From CAZOHG01 sp964579725 (GTDB taxonomy: Bacteria > Zhuqueibacterota > JdFR-76 > BMS3Abin05), in NCBI GenBank assembly GCA_964579725.1, contig CAZOHG010000055.1, positions 1 through 22,684 of the forward strand: DNA of 22,684 bases, written 5' to 3'. Position 1 is the first letter of the stretch, and each line of letters opens with the position of its first letter. The notes under the pieces are model-generated. The model had not been told where the DNA came from. It ran no database searches and saw nothing but the letters and a program-made list of their open reading frames with translations. The translations under genes were made by a program, and so were the position numbers. This document shows, in pieces, positions 7,750-15,147 of the stretch.

Positions 7750-8055
7750 TTACCGCTCTTCTTCTTTTTCCAATTGCAAATGGCTCTGCACGTATTTACG
7801 AAATTCCGGCGACGGTTTAAAAAAAGGAACCTTCCGCGGCGGAATCATGACCTCTTCTCCCGTTTTGGGATTGCGGGCTTTTTTGGCTTTGCGGTCCTTC
7901 ACCAAAAAGGTTCCGAAACGCCGCAGTTCCACCCGTTCCCCGTTTCCGAGTGCCCAGGTGACTGTGGCCAAAAAGGCGTCCACAACCGCTGCCGTTTCAA
8001 TTTTGGTCAGGCCCGTCCCCTCAGCAATGACGTTTACAATATCTTGCTTATTCAA
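7750..8055 (-). CDS. HU/IHF-family DNA-binding protein
   Basis: This is a small histone-like protein that binds and bends DNA as a dimer. The 101-residue product has the family layout: an N-terminal helical dimerisation part (NKQDIVNVIAEGTGLTKIE), a beta body with RRFGTF (about 45-50), the arm signature RNPKTGEE with the intercalating proline region (61-68), VMIPPRKVPFFKPSPEF, and a short charged tail. It cannot be assigned to HU or to an IHF subunit from this sequence alone. The annotated start is TTG at 8055 because GGAGGG sits six bases upstream and homologues begin at this point. The ATG 22 codons further upstream would add unrelated sequence. It follows sppA by 78 bases and precedes the tiny basic protein, probably in one transcript. 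Confidence 0.92.
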   Translation of the reverse strand: MNKQDIVNVIAEGTGLTKIETAAVVDAFLATVTWALGNGERVELRRFGTFLVKDRKAKKARNPKTGEEVMIPPRKVPFFKPSPEFRKYVQSHLQLEKEEER

Positions 8056-8061
8056 ATCGAA

Positions 8062-8067
8062 CCCTCC
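8062..8067 (-). promoter_or_regulatory. Shine-Dalgarno that sets the TTG start of the HU-like gene
   Basis: The minus strand reads GGAGGG, followed by six bases and then TTG. This moves the start 22 codons inside the longest open frame and fits the N-terminus of the HU/IHF family. Confidence 0.75.
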
Positions 8068-8133
8068 ATTTGATTGGTTCAAACGGCTGTCGAATGGAAA
8101 GGGCCCTGTCGCGACCCGCATTTCCCCGTCGAT

Positions 8134-9027
8134 TTACAAATTCAGTTCCAACTGGTAGCGCAAAACAGGAGCCGCCTGCACGCGGCCCAAAAGCCCTTTG
8201 GTGTCTGAAAAAAGAAGATCGAAAACCGAAAGTTTTCGTTTTTTCATTTTCACCAGGGTGGGTTTGCCCGAAATACCGGCCATTTTGGCAGCCAGGGCAA
8301 TGGCATCATCGTACGTCCCAAGCTTGTCCACCAACCCCAATTTTAGGGCCTGCTCACCGGTAAAAATGCGTCCGTCGGCAAATTGTTTGACTCTTTCAAT
8401 AGGCAGGTGGCGTTCAGCGGACACCACCCGGACAAACTGACCGTAGGCGTTGTCAATGTACTCCTGCAAATACGCCCGTTCTTCCGACGTCATCTTCCGA
8501 AACGGTGAACCGATGTCCTTGAACTTGCCGCTTTTCACCACATTGACGGACACGCCCAATTTTTTCAATAAACCGGCCACATTGGTGGTTTCCAAAATGA
8601 CGCCGATACTGCCGGTAGTGGTGCCGGGGTTCGCCACAATGGAATCGGCCCCGCATGCCACGTAGTACCCCCCGGAAGCTGCCACACTCCCCATCGAAAC
8701 CACCACGGGCTTTCCGGATTTCCGAACCTTTTTCACGGCTTCGTAAATTTCCTGTGAGGCCGCTACGCCACCGCCGGGACTGTTAATGCGAAACACAATG
8801 GCTTTTATGGACGGATTTTCACCATAGGTTTTAAATTGACGCACAATCTGGCGTGAATCGTAAATCACACCGGTCAACTCAACCAGGGCTACTTTTTGCC
8901 CACCAGGCGAAATTGTGGTCAGTCCTTCCTCCGAGATGCCTCTAAAAGAGCCCAGCAAGACTACCAAAATAAGGATGAAAGCCGCGAGAAAAAGGCCGCC
9001 GATCATCCAATCCTGTTTTCGCGCCAT
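8134..9027 (-). CDS. sppA: Signal peptide peptidase SppA (S49 serine protease)
   Basis: This is a membrane-anchored Ser/Lys protease that degrades cleaved signal peptides and related fragments. The 297-residue, single-domain product has the short Gram-positive/archaeal-type length rather than the duplicated E. coli form. A transmembrane anchor is at about 9-27 (GGLFLAAFILILVVLLG). The nucleophile is S118 in SVAASGGYYVACGAD, the conserved TTTGSIGV follows at 136-143, and the general-base lysine lies in the SGKFKDIGSPFR motif (about 166-177). The start is the ATG giving MARKQDW, with GGAG eight bases upstream. The longer frame upstream runs into the promoter and is excluded by it. It is the first gene of the sppA-HU-small-protein unit. 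Confidence 0.94.
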   Translation of the reverse strand: MARKQDWMIGGLFLAAFILILVVLLGSFRGISEEGLTTISPGGQKVALVELTGVIYDSRQIVRQFKTYGENPSIKAIVFRINSPGGGVAASQEIYEAVKKVRKSGKPVVVSMGSVAASGGYYVACGADSIVANPGTTTGSIGVILETTNVAGLLKKLGVSVNVVKSGKFKDIGSPFRKMTSEERAYLQEYIDNAYGQFVRVVSAERHLPIERVKQFADGRIFTGEQALKLGLVDKLGTYDDAIALAAKMAGISGKPTLVKMKKRKLSVFDLLFSDTKGLLGRVQAAPVLRYQLELNL

Positions 9028-9089
9028 TAAAAAACTCCGCCACCAAATGGGGCACAAAGGGTTCCGAAAATTTTGCGTAATTGCGTTAA

Positions 9090-9118
9090 AGTATACTAAA
9101 AAAATAGCCAAAAGTCAA
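9090..9118 (-). promoter_or_regulatory. Sigma-70-type promoter of sppA
   Basis: The minus strand has TTGACT (9118-9113), exactly 17 bases of spacer, and TATACT (9095-9090). These are close to both consensus hexamers. Transcription would start near 9083, giving a leader of about 55 bases before the sppA ATG at 9027. It is one of the best promoter matches in the window. Confidence 0.85.
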
Positions 9119-9221
9119 TAAAAAAACAGGAAATTGGCTCTGTGCACCCGCCTTGCCAAAGGAGTCAACGGGACAAAAGCAAGTCCGTTTCTTTCCTGAC
9201 TTTCAGGTCATCCCCGCATTT

Positions 9222-9458
9222 TCAGGGTTTCGGAGGTCTGGCGGTGTCCCGAGAAACAGCGGCCGATTCGTGCTCTTTCAGCTCCATTTGGTGAATGCTT
9301 TCAAAATTCTTCGGCCGTTGCAGTACGGTGTCCATTCGAACGGCCTTTGTCTCGGATTTCGGAGCCGTTTTTTGCACGGCTTTTTTGCTGCTTTTACAGC
9401 CCCCAAGCAGGGCCAAACCCAGCAGCCCCGCGCCCAAAACGCTAACAAAGCGTCTCAT
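9222..9458 (-). CDS. Small lipoprotein sharing a motif with the adjacent GH18 protein
   Basis: This 78-residue product has a lipoprotein signal peptide: MRR, a hydrophobic stretch, and the lipobox LLGGC with Cys21 as the expected lipidated residue. The mature part is short, basic at first (KSSKKAVQK), and likely unstructured. Residues 52-71 (FESIHQMELKEH...VSRD) match the start of the mature GH18 protein encoded just upstream (FLPIHKLELEQH...VYRD): F, I-H, E-L, H, V and R-D coincide with one single-residue gap. The start is the ATG with AAGGGA about seven bases upstream. It begins 13 bases after the GH18 stop, so the two are surely co-transcribed. I do not recognise a family; the function is unknown. 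Confidence 0.78.
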   Translation of the reverse strand: MRRFVSVLGAGLLGLALLGGCKSSKKAVQKTAPKSETKAVRMDTVLQRPKNFESIHQMELKEHESAAVSRDTARPPKP

Positions 9459-9471
9459 TTTTCTTCCCTTT

Positions 9472-11949
9472 CTACCGAACCAAAACCAGTCTGCCCTTTG
9501 CTGTTTTTCCCGCCAATTGAATGGCGTAAAAATACGTTCCCGCAGGCAAGCCGTTTAGCCTGACGCGAATTCGGTTTTCACCGATTCGGCTTTTTCCGCG
9601 GTAGAGGACCCGAACCTGCTGGCCTAACAAATTGAACAGCCGGATCGTCACCGGTGCCGCGGAAGGGGCAGCAAATTGAATCGTGGTTGTCAGACCGCCC
9701 GTCTTTGAAACGGGATTTGGGTAATTGGGTTCCAAAACAAACCTTTGAGGTATGTCGTGGGAGGATTGCACCACGCCGTTTTGCCCGTTGAAAAAGTCCA
9801 GAACACGTTCCATGACCGCCGCACGTTGGGCGGCATCCACAATCATCTCAAACGGAAAACCAAGGTACACTAAACGGCCGGGTCGGGTGCCGGTGTCAAA
9901 AAGACCGGCATATTGAATGCCCGCTCCGCCTTTGGTTTCAACCGGAACGCCGTCGTACGTCATGGACAAAAGGCTTCCGCCGACCGGCAGAATACCGTCA
10001 GGGTAATCCACGTCGTACCCGCCGTGTGTACCGTCGTCGAATTGAATGTGCAGCAAATCGTGAAAAATGCCGTTTGAGGTACCGGAGGCTTCGTGAACCC
10101 GCCCGGCGCGGTCGGAAACGTACGTTGCTTTCAAGAAATTGCGGTAAAATTGTTGATCCTCAGCCGTCCCTTTTTGAACCAAATCGTAGCCGATCTCCGA
10201 CCCGGACACAAATAGATTTCCGCCGTTTTTCAGGTAGGCTTTCACCAGAGCCTGCTCCGCCGCGCTGAAACTTTCGGTCTCCGTTCCCTCTTCCCCCAAA
10301 ATCCAATCCACGCTGGAAAAGTCCTGCAAATCCACCTGACCGGAAATCACAGCTTCATTGGAAGAGGAGCTGAAAGCCACGTCCCGCGGGCCCAACGCTT
10401 CTGCGTGCTGGCGCACAAAATCGCGTGTGTTCCGGGTGCCGCTCATGCGATCGAATCCATTTACAATGAGAAAATCAGCGGCTTTTTTGCGCGTGGTGGC
10501 CGCCAGGATTTCGGTGGGATCGCTTTTCCCGGCGGAATTGACTGCTTGAACACGAAAATAATAGACGGTGTCCGGTTGGAGGTTTTGAAAAACAGCCGCC
10601 GTGTCGGGCACGAGGGTTCCGGAATCAAAGTGCACTCCGTCCAAACTTTTTGAAATGAGATAGCCGCTGGCGCCGGGAACCGGCCGAAAACCGACAGCAA
10701 TCCGGCCATCGGCCAAAGCCAGCACGTAAAAATGCGTGGGTTCGAAGGGAGGGAGCGAATCCAGCGAACTGACAAAATGATCCCGCAACGCCCCCCACAA
10801 TTCTTTCCGCGAACCGTCGTAGCCCAGCGCCCAAATGCCGATTCCGGCCAATTTTTTAGCCAGTACCAGATTGTACTTGAGGCTCAGGCTCAGGCTGTCG
10901 TCGTACCAGCATTGGTGCCAATGAGTGCCGTCGTTAAAGGTGTACCAGGGCGTCTGCGTCACCGAATCCCACCGTTTTCCGTAGGTTTGGGCGGCAGTTT
11001 CCGCTTTCTGGTAAGTGCGGGAGCCCACTTTGCCAATTACCCGCGATCCCGGTTTGTTCGATTCGGTTTTCCACTCGTACCCGTAGTACGGAACACCCAA
11101 AATCAGTTTTTCCCGATGTCCGTTGGAGGTGTAGAGATAATCGGCCACCGTATTGGTGACGTTGTAAGACCCGCCCGTAAGCGGCGCCACCGCACCGGCG
11201 TAAGCCGAACCCGACCAGTGGTAATCGTACCCCATGATCATCATGCCGTCACAATTTTGGGCAAGGGCCCGCCGGTCAAATGCATTGTTCCAATCGACGG
11301 CAGGCGTGGCGATGGTTACTTTAGAGCCGGGAATGGCCGCATGAAAGGAATCGGTCAACGCAGCCATGAAGGCGGAAAGCGCCTTGCTGTCGGAACCGGA
11401 AGGCATTTCAAAATCCACATTCAGGCCGTCGCCATTGCCCCGTTTTACCTCCGCAACAGCGTTTTGAATAAATCGCGTTCTGGCCGTGGCATTCGTCAGA
11501 ATGGAATGAATCCGGCTCCGGTTGAAGCAAATGGCCACCAAATCGACCCGAACCCCGTGGCTGTGCGCTTTGTTGACCAGCGACCAAACCGGCCACCCAT
11601 GTCGACTCAGGACATTGCCGGAACCGTCAAATTCCGCCCCGAAATAGGCGATGGTTGTCAAAAGGTAATAATTGAGGTAATCGGCACTTGACCAGTAGGG
11701 TAAATAGCCGTAAATAACCCACGAAGGAGCCGCCGCCCGGTGCAAAAGGGGAAGCAGAACCGCGGGCTTTTGCAGGTCCCGGTAAACCGGCGGTTCATTG
11801 GCGTGTTGTTCCAATTCCAATTTGTGAATCGGCAGGAATTTTTCCTGTGCGTGCGCAAATTCCGTTATTTGAAGGAGAAGAAAAAGCGTCCCGCCAATCA
11901 CCGCTACCCAAATTACCCAGCGCCAGGGTTGACCTTTGTTTGTCATCAT
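9472..11949 (-). CDS. Secreted GH18 glycosidase with FnIII and T9SS sorting domain
   Basis: This is a multidomain extracellular chitinase-like protein of 825 residues. It has an N-terminal signal peptide (basic NKGQPWRW, hydrophobic core, AHAQ cleavage site). A short IH-x-x-EL-x-x-H segment follows (about 41-49). The GH18 barrel is at roughly 76-393, with the catalytic DxxDxDxE-type signature DGLNVDFEMP, where the acid is E181, and MGYDYHW and GVPYYGYEW further on. Then come a fibronectin III domain (about 401-487), a flavodoxin/ThuA-like segment (about 491-721, IVNGFDRMSG...YLKNGGNLFVSGSEIGYDL) and a C-terminal T9SS type-A sorting domain (from LEPNYPNPV to GTYFYAIQLAGK...LVLVR). The substrate may be chitin, peptidoglycan or another GlcNAc polymer. 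The start is ATG 11949 or the next codon; an in-frame TTG at 11970 lacks a Shine-Dalgarno. The promoter is at 12005-12033. Confidence 0.9.
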   Translation of the reverse strand: MMTNKGQPWRWVIWVAVIGGTLFLLLQITEFAHAQEKFLPIHKLELEQHANEPPVYRDLQKPAVLLPLLHRAAAPSWVIYGYLPYWSSADYLNYYLLTTIAYFGAEFDGSGNVLSRHGWPVWSLVNKAHSHGVRVDLVAICFNRSRIHSILTNATARTRFIQNAVAEVKRGNGDGLNVDFEMPSGSDSKALSAFMAALTDSFHAAIPGSKVTIATPAVDWNNAFDRRALAQNCDGMMIMGYDYHWSGSAYAGAVAPLTGGSYNVTNTVADYLYTSNGHREKLILGVPYYGYEWKTESNKPGSRVIGKVGSRTYQKAETAAQTYGKRWDSVTQTPWYTFNDGTHWHQCWYDDSLSLSLKYNLVLAKKLAGIGIWALGYDGSRKELWGALRDHFVSSLDSLPPFEPTHFYVLALADGRIAVGFRPVPGASGYLISKSLDGVHFDSGTLVPDTAAVFQNLQPDTVYYFRVQAVNSAGKSDPTEILAATTRKKAADFLIVNGFDRMSGTRNTRDFVRQHAEALGPRDVAFSSSSNEAVISGQVDLQDFSSVDWILGEEGTETESFSAAEQALVKAYLKNGGNLFVSGSEIGYDLVQKGTAEDQQFYRNFLKATYVSDRAGRVHEASGTSNGIFHDLLHIQFDDGTHGGYDVDYPDGILPVGGSLLSMTYDGVPVETKGGAGIQYAGLFDTGTRPGRLVYLGFPFEMIVDAAQRAAVMERVLDFFNGQNGVVQSSHDIPQRFVLEPNYPNPVSKTGGLTTTIQFAAPSAAPVTIRLFNLLGQQVRVLYRGKSRIGENRIRVRLNGLPAGTYFYAIQLAGKTAKGRLVLVR

Positions 11950-12004
11950 TAAACCGCACCCAATTTTCAATGAGAGTCTTTGCTACTGCGAATCGGATTG
12001 AACC

Positions 12005-12033
12005 AAAATAATAAATCTCCGAGCTCAATTCAA
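12005..12033 (-). promoter_or_regulatory. Promoter of the GH18-lipoprotein operon
   Basis: The minus strand has TTGAAT (12033-12028), a 17-base spacer and TATTTT (12010-12005). Transcription would start near 11998, about 50 bases before the GH18 ATG. It faces away from, and lies close to, the plus-strand promoter at 12043-12071. Confidence 0.6.
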
Positions 12034-12042
12034 GGATTTCTC

Positions 12043-12071
12043 TTGTTTTTTAAAAAAAGAGGCACTACAAT
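12043..12071 (+). promoter_or_regulatory. Promoter of the MBL-hydrolase / IMPase operon
   Basis: TTGTTT (12043-12048), a 17-base spacer containing a T/A tract, and TACAAT (12066-12071). Transcription would begin near 12078, leaving a leader of about 115 bases before the ATG at 12193. Confidence 0.6.
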
Positions 12072-12106
12072 TAAAAAGAAACAGCATCAGAAAATTTTGG
12101 TTCCAC

Positions 12107-12169
12107 GCTCCGCGCCCTAAGGGCAACCTGTAACCGGAGCGGTGAATTTCTCGGTGAGAAGTATTTTTT
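12107..12169 (+). promoter_or_regulatory. Structured 5' leader of the MBL-hydrolase gene
   Basis: GCTCCG (12107-12112) pairs with CGGAGC (12135-12140). Inside it GCCC (12114-12117) pairs with GGGC (12121-12124) around a TAA loop. The unpaired AACCTGTAAC lies between the inner and outer stems. A second, weaker hairpin follows (TTCTC 12148-12152 with GAGAA 12156-12160), then a run of six T (12164-12169), which resembles an attenuator. I do not recognise a known riboswitch class. The arrangement could regulate the operon or be a chance fold. Confidence 0.4.
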
Positions 12170-12192
12170 CAGAGTTGTGCGAGGAAAAAGCC

Positions 12193-13104
12193 ATGTTCAT
12201 TCAAAAGCCCCAGCAAATTAGCGAGCACGTTCATTTTGTGGGTAGCATCGTGGCCTGCAATTTTGTTGTCGAAGCTCCCAAACCGGCCTTAATCGACGCC
12301 GGGTTCACCTTTTCGGCACCAACCCTCCAAAAAGACGTCACCCGCATTTTGGGATCGCCCCAAAAACTCACCTATTTATTTTTGACCCACTCCCATTACG
12401 ACCACATCGGCTGCGTGTCATTTTTCAAGCGATTGCACCCGGGACTGGTGGTGGCCGGGCATCCCCGCCTTCAAAGGATTTTCGATAATCCCAAGGCGAT
12501 GGGTCTCATTCGTGCCCTCAATAAGCAGGCAGAACGCCTTGCCCCCCTGCCCGAGGCCTTTCGAGACCAAACAATCATTGGTTCGTTGGCACTGGATCAC
12601 CCCATTGCCGACGGTGAACGCTTTGATCTGGGAGCGGGCGTTACGCTTCAGGCTTTGCACTCGCCGGGACACACCCGCGACTGCATCTGGTATTACCTTT
12701 TGCCCGACCGCGTGCTGTTCGGCGGTGACGGACTGGGAGTGTACACAGGCGACGGAAGCGTCATGGCGGAATTCACCTCGAGTTTCGATAATCTCATGGC
12801 TTCCCTCCGGCGCGTACAGGAATTGGACATTGACGTTCTGGCCCTTCCGCACAGCGGCGTTGTTGTGGGAAAAAATGACGTTCAAGCACACCTTCAAAAA
12901 ACCCTCGCCGAGAACCAACGCTACCACGACCGCATTGTAGTGGGACTTCAAAAACATAAGGGCTCCATTCCGGCTGTTGTCGAAGAAATGACACGGGAAG
13001 AATACGAAACCCGCGGCATTTACCAGCCGGAAGAGGCTTTCCGCTTGAATTTGGAAGCCATGGTTCGCGCCGTGATTCGCGAACAGGAAAACCAAAAGGA
13101 GTAA
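12193..13104 (+). CDS. MBL-fold metallo-hydrolase
   Basis: This is a soluble metallo-beta-lactamase-fold hydrolase of 303 residues. The di-metal site is complete: THSHYDH (H66, H68, D70, H71), H160 in SPGHTRD, D179 in FGGDGLGVYTG and H220 in ALPHSG. The C-terminal part (about 230-303) is helical, and this general architecture resembles glyoxalase II-like and related hydrolases. The substrate cannot be deduced. The chosen ATG gives MFIQKPQQI and has GAGG eight bases upstream; the GTG 17 codons earlier lies in the structured leader and lacks a properly placed Shine-Dalgarno. The inositol-monophosphatase-family gene starts five bases after its stop, so the two form an operon, perhaps handling related phosphorylated or ester metabolites. 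Confidence 0.88.
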   Translation: MFIQKPQQISEHVHFVGSIVACNFVVEAPKPALIDAGFTFSAPTLQKDVTRILGSPQKLTYLFLTHSHYDHIGCVSFFKRLHPGLVVAGHPRLQRIFDNPKAMGLIRALNKQAERLAPLPEAFRDQTIIGSLALDHPIADGERFDLGAGVTLQALHSPGHTRDCIWYYLLPDRVLFGGDGLGVYTGDGSVMAEFTSSFDNLMASLRRVQELDIDVLALPHSGVVVGKNDVQAHLQKTLAENQRYHDRIVVGLQKHKGSIPAVVEEMTREEYETRGIYQPEEAFRLNLEAMVRAVIREQENQKE

Positions 13105-13109
13105 GCACC

Positions 13110-13898
13110 ATGCTTTCGGAAGTCATTGAAGCCGCCAAAATAGGCGGAACTATTTTGAACGCGCACTTCGGAGACCCCACTGTTCTCCACCCCAAGGAAA
13201 AAACCCCTTCGGATTTTGTCACGGAAGTGGACAAACGTTCCGAAGAGGCCATTTTAAATTTTCTGGCCAAGCATTTTCCCCACGATGCCGTGGTAGCGGA
13301 AGAATCCGGCGCTCGCAGCGGCAGCAGTTCCTACCGGTGGTACATCGACCCGTTGGACGGAACCAAAAATTACATGCACGGTTTTCCGATTTTCAGTGTT
13401 TCCATCGGTGTGGCCAAAGAGGACGAATTGGTGGCGGGTGTGGTGTATTTACCCGTTTTGAACGAATTGTTCAGCGCCGAAAAAGGCAAGGGGGCTTTTC
13501 TAAACGGTCGACCGATTCGGGTTTCTCAGGTGAGTGACTGGCACCGCGTACTACTGGCGACCGGTTTTCCCCACAACAATCGCGAGCTATTGGACGCCTA
13601 CCTCCGGTCGTTTCACGAACTGTTTTCGCGGGTTTCGGCCGTACGACGCGTCGGTTCCGCCGCTGCCGATTTGGCCTATTTGGCCTGCGGACGTTTTGAC
13701 GGATTTTGGGAGCTCAAGCTCAACCGCTACGACATTGCCGCCGGCATCGTGCTTATTCGTGAGGCGGGCGGGCGAATTTCCGACGTGGCCGGCGGCGAGG
13801 GGTACTTCGAAACCGGAAATATTCTGGCGGCCAACCCGCATATTTTTGACGGTCTGTTGAACATTACCCGCCAAGTTTTCCGCCGTTCACCCGCGTAG
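13110..13898 (+). CDS. suhB: Inositol monophosphatase family protein
   Basis: This is a Mg-dependent, Li-sensitive-type sugar or inositol phosphatase of 262 residues, normal for the family. The metal-binding motifs are intact: VVAEESG (E64/E65), WYIDPLDGTKNYMHGFP (D80, D83, G84, T85) and the C-terminal LNRYDIAAGIVLIREAGG (D208). The family includes myo-inositol-1-phosphatase (SuhB), fructose-1,6-bisphosphatase and 3'-phosphoadenosine-phosphate phosphatase. Motif spacing fits the SuhB/IMPase branch, but the substrate is not settled by sequence alone. The ATG is preceded by AAGGAG at eight bases. The gene follows the MBL hydrolase by five bases and converges on pfkA with only 32 bases between stops. 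Confidence 0.92.
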   Translation: MLSEVIEAAKIGGTILNAHFGDPTVLHPKEKTPSDFVTEVDKRSEEAILNFLAKHFPHDAVVAEESGARSGSSSYRWYIDPLDGTKNYMHGFPIFSVSIGVAKEDELVAGVVYLPVLNELFSAEKGKGAFLNGRPIRVSQVSDWHRVLLATGFPHNNRELLDAYLRSFHELFSRVSAVRRVGSAAADLAYLACGRFDGFWELKLNRYDIAAGIVLIREAGGRISDVAGGEGYFETGNILAANPHIFDGLLNITRQVFRRSPA

Positions 13899-13930
13899 AA
13901 TCTCCCTAAAATTAAAGGAAAAGGTTACCT

Positions 13931-15028
13931 TTACCGCCCCAGGCAAATCCCCAATGCCTCCGCCATTTTGACGATTTGGCCGTTGGGATCCACCAATTTG
14001 TTGGCTCCAACCGCCTTTTCAATGGGAACCGCTTCCACCTTCCGTCCGCGCAGGCACACCATGTGATTCCATTTTCCTTCCGCAATAAGGCGTACGGCCG
14101 CTTCGCCGAAGCGCGTAGCCAGAAAACGGTCGAAAGGAATTGGGGCTCCTCCCCGCTGCAGGTGCCCCAAAACCGTGACCCGGGTTTCCAGATTCAGGCG
14201 ACGGGAAATTTCCCCGGCCACTTTTTCACCCACCCCGCCTAATCGTCGGACCGTTCCGTGATTTCCCACGGGAACGCTCTGGTAAGTAGGTTCGCCGCCC
14301 CGGGGAAAGGCGCCCTCTGAAACCACCACAATGCTGAATTTAATCCCCAATTCGGATCGCTCCGAAATTTTGCGACAAATGGCTTCGAAATCAAACGGAA
14401 TTTCAGGAATCAAAATAACGTCGGCGCCACCCGAAAGGCCGGATTCCAGGGCAATCCAGCCGGCCTCGCGCCCCATGACCTCCAACACCATGACGCGGTG
14501 GTGGCTTTCGGCCGTGGTGTGCAGCTTGTCAATGGCCTCCGTGGCGGTTGCAATCGCCGTGGAATAACCGAAGGTCAAATCGGTGGCCAAAATGTCGTTG
14601 TCAATTGTTTTGGGCACGCCCACAATGGCCGCCCCTTTCCGGATGAAATCCCGCGCAATGGAGAGGGAGCCGTCGCCGCCAATGACAATCAGCCCGTCCA
14701 GACGCAGTTTTTTCATGCGTTTCAGCACCGTGTCCGACTTGTCCGTGTACTCGATTTTACCCTTTCGGAATTCAGGGTAATGAAAAGGGTTGCCGCGATT
14801 GGTTGTTCCCAAAATGGTTCCACCCCGGGGCAGCAGCCCCCGCACCGATTCCAGCGTAAGAGGAATTGTGCGCTCGGGTTCAATCAGTCCCTGAAATCCG
14901 TCCTTAATCCCCACAACCTGCCAACCGTGGTCCAGAATAGCCGCTTTGGTGGCGGCTCGAATGACGGCGTTAAGTCCGGGGGCGTCGCCCCCACCGGTGA
15001 GAATTCCGATTCTTGAAATAGGTGCCAT
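13931..15028 (-). CDS. pfkA: 6-phosphofructokinase
   Basis: This enzyme converts fructose 6-phosphate to fructose 1,6-bisphosphate in glycolysis. It has 365 residues, slightly longer than E. coli PfkA (about 320). The motifs are GGGDAPGLNAVIR (12-24), IGGDGSL (116-122), VPKTIDNDI (138-146, catalytic D143), MGREAGW (185-191), PEIPF and LGHLQRGG (287-294). The two residues that track phosphoryl donor are G120 (E. coli 104, ATP-type) and K140 (E. coli 124, usually lysine in PPi enzymes). This mixed G/K pattern is known from ATP-using enzymes outside the E. coli type, so ATP is the likelier donor. GAGG lies about seven bases before ATG. I see no clear promoter in the 119 bases upstream, so read-through from the carbamoyltransferase cassette is possible. 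Confidence 0.93.
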   Translation of the reverse strand: MAPISRIGILTGGGDAPGLNAVIRAATKAAILDHGWQVVGIKDGFQGLIEPERTIPLTLESVRGLLPRGGTILGTTNRGNPFHYPEFRKGKIEYTDKSDTVLKRMKKLRLDGLIVIGGDGSLSIARDFIRKGAAIVGVPKTIDNDILATDLTFGYSTAIATATEAIDKLHTTAESHHRVMVLEVMGREAGWIALESGLSGGADVILIPEIPFDFEAICRKISERSELGIKFSIVVVSEGAFPRGGEPTYQSVPVGNHGTVRRLGGVGEKVAGEISRRLNLETRVTVLGHLQRGGAPIPFDRFLATRFGEAAVRLIAEGKWNHMVCLRGRKVEAVPIEKAVGANKLVDPNGQIVKMAEALGICLGR

Positions 15029-15147
15029 TTTTTTCCTCTACTTGTGCATTTTTTAAATAGGTTCTGAAAGCCCTCTTCAAGGGGAAAAGACGCTCCCGAT
15101 TTTCTCACGCGCTTTTTTTAATGTGAAAGAGGGCCTGCCACTCATCT

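Noticed and set aside
9028..9111. N-terminal extension of SppA (28 codons)
   Set aside because: The extension includes the sppA -35/-10 region (9090-9118), and a good Shine-Dalgarno supports the internal ATG at 9027.
9128..9160. Possible terminator after the lipoprotein gene (TTGGC/GCCAA with later T-run)
   Set aside because: The stem is only five pairs with a 16-base loop, and the T-run is seven bases away and merges with the sppA promoter; too weak to call.
10732..11691. 319-residue plus-strand ORF inside the GH18 gene
   Set aside because: It is an antisense shadow of the GH18 catalytic and linker region; its arginine/proline/glycine-rich composition is typical of reverse reading of a GC-rich gene.
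11950..11970. TTG start for the GH18 protein, seven codons upstream
   Set aside because: There is no Shine-Dalgarno before it, and the signal peptide reads naturally from the ATG pair at 11949/11946.
12418..13095. 225-residue minus-strand ORF inside the MBL-hydrolase gene
   Set aside because: It lies wholly antisense to a gene with an intact metal site, and has no family features and no promoter.
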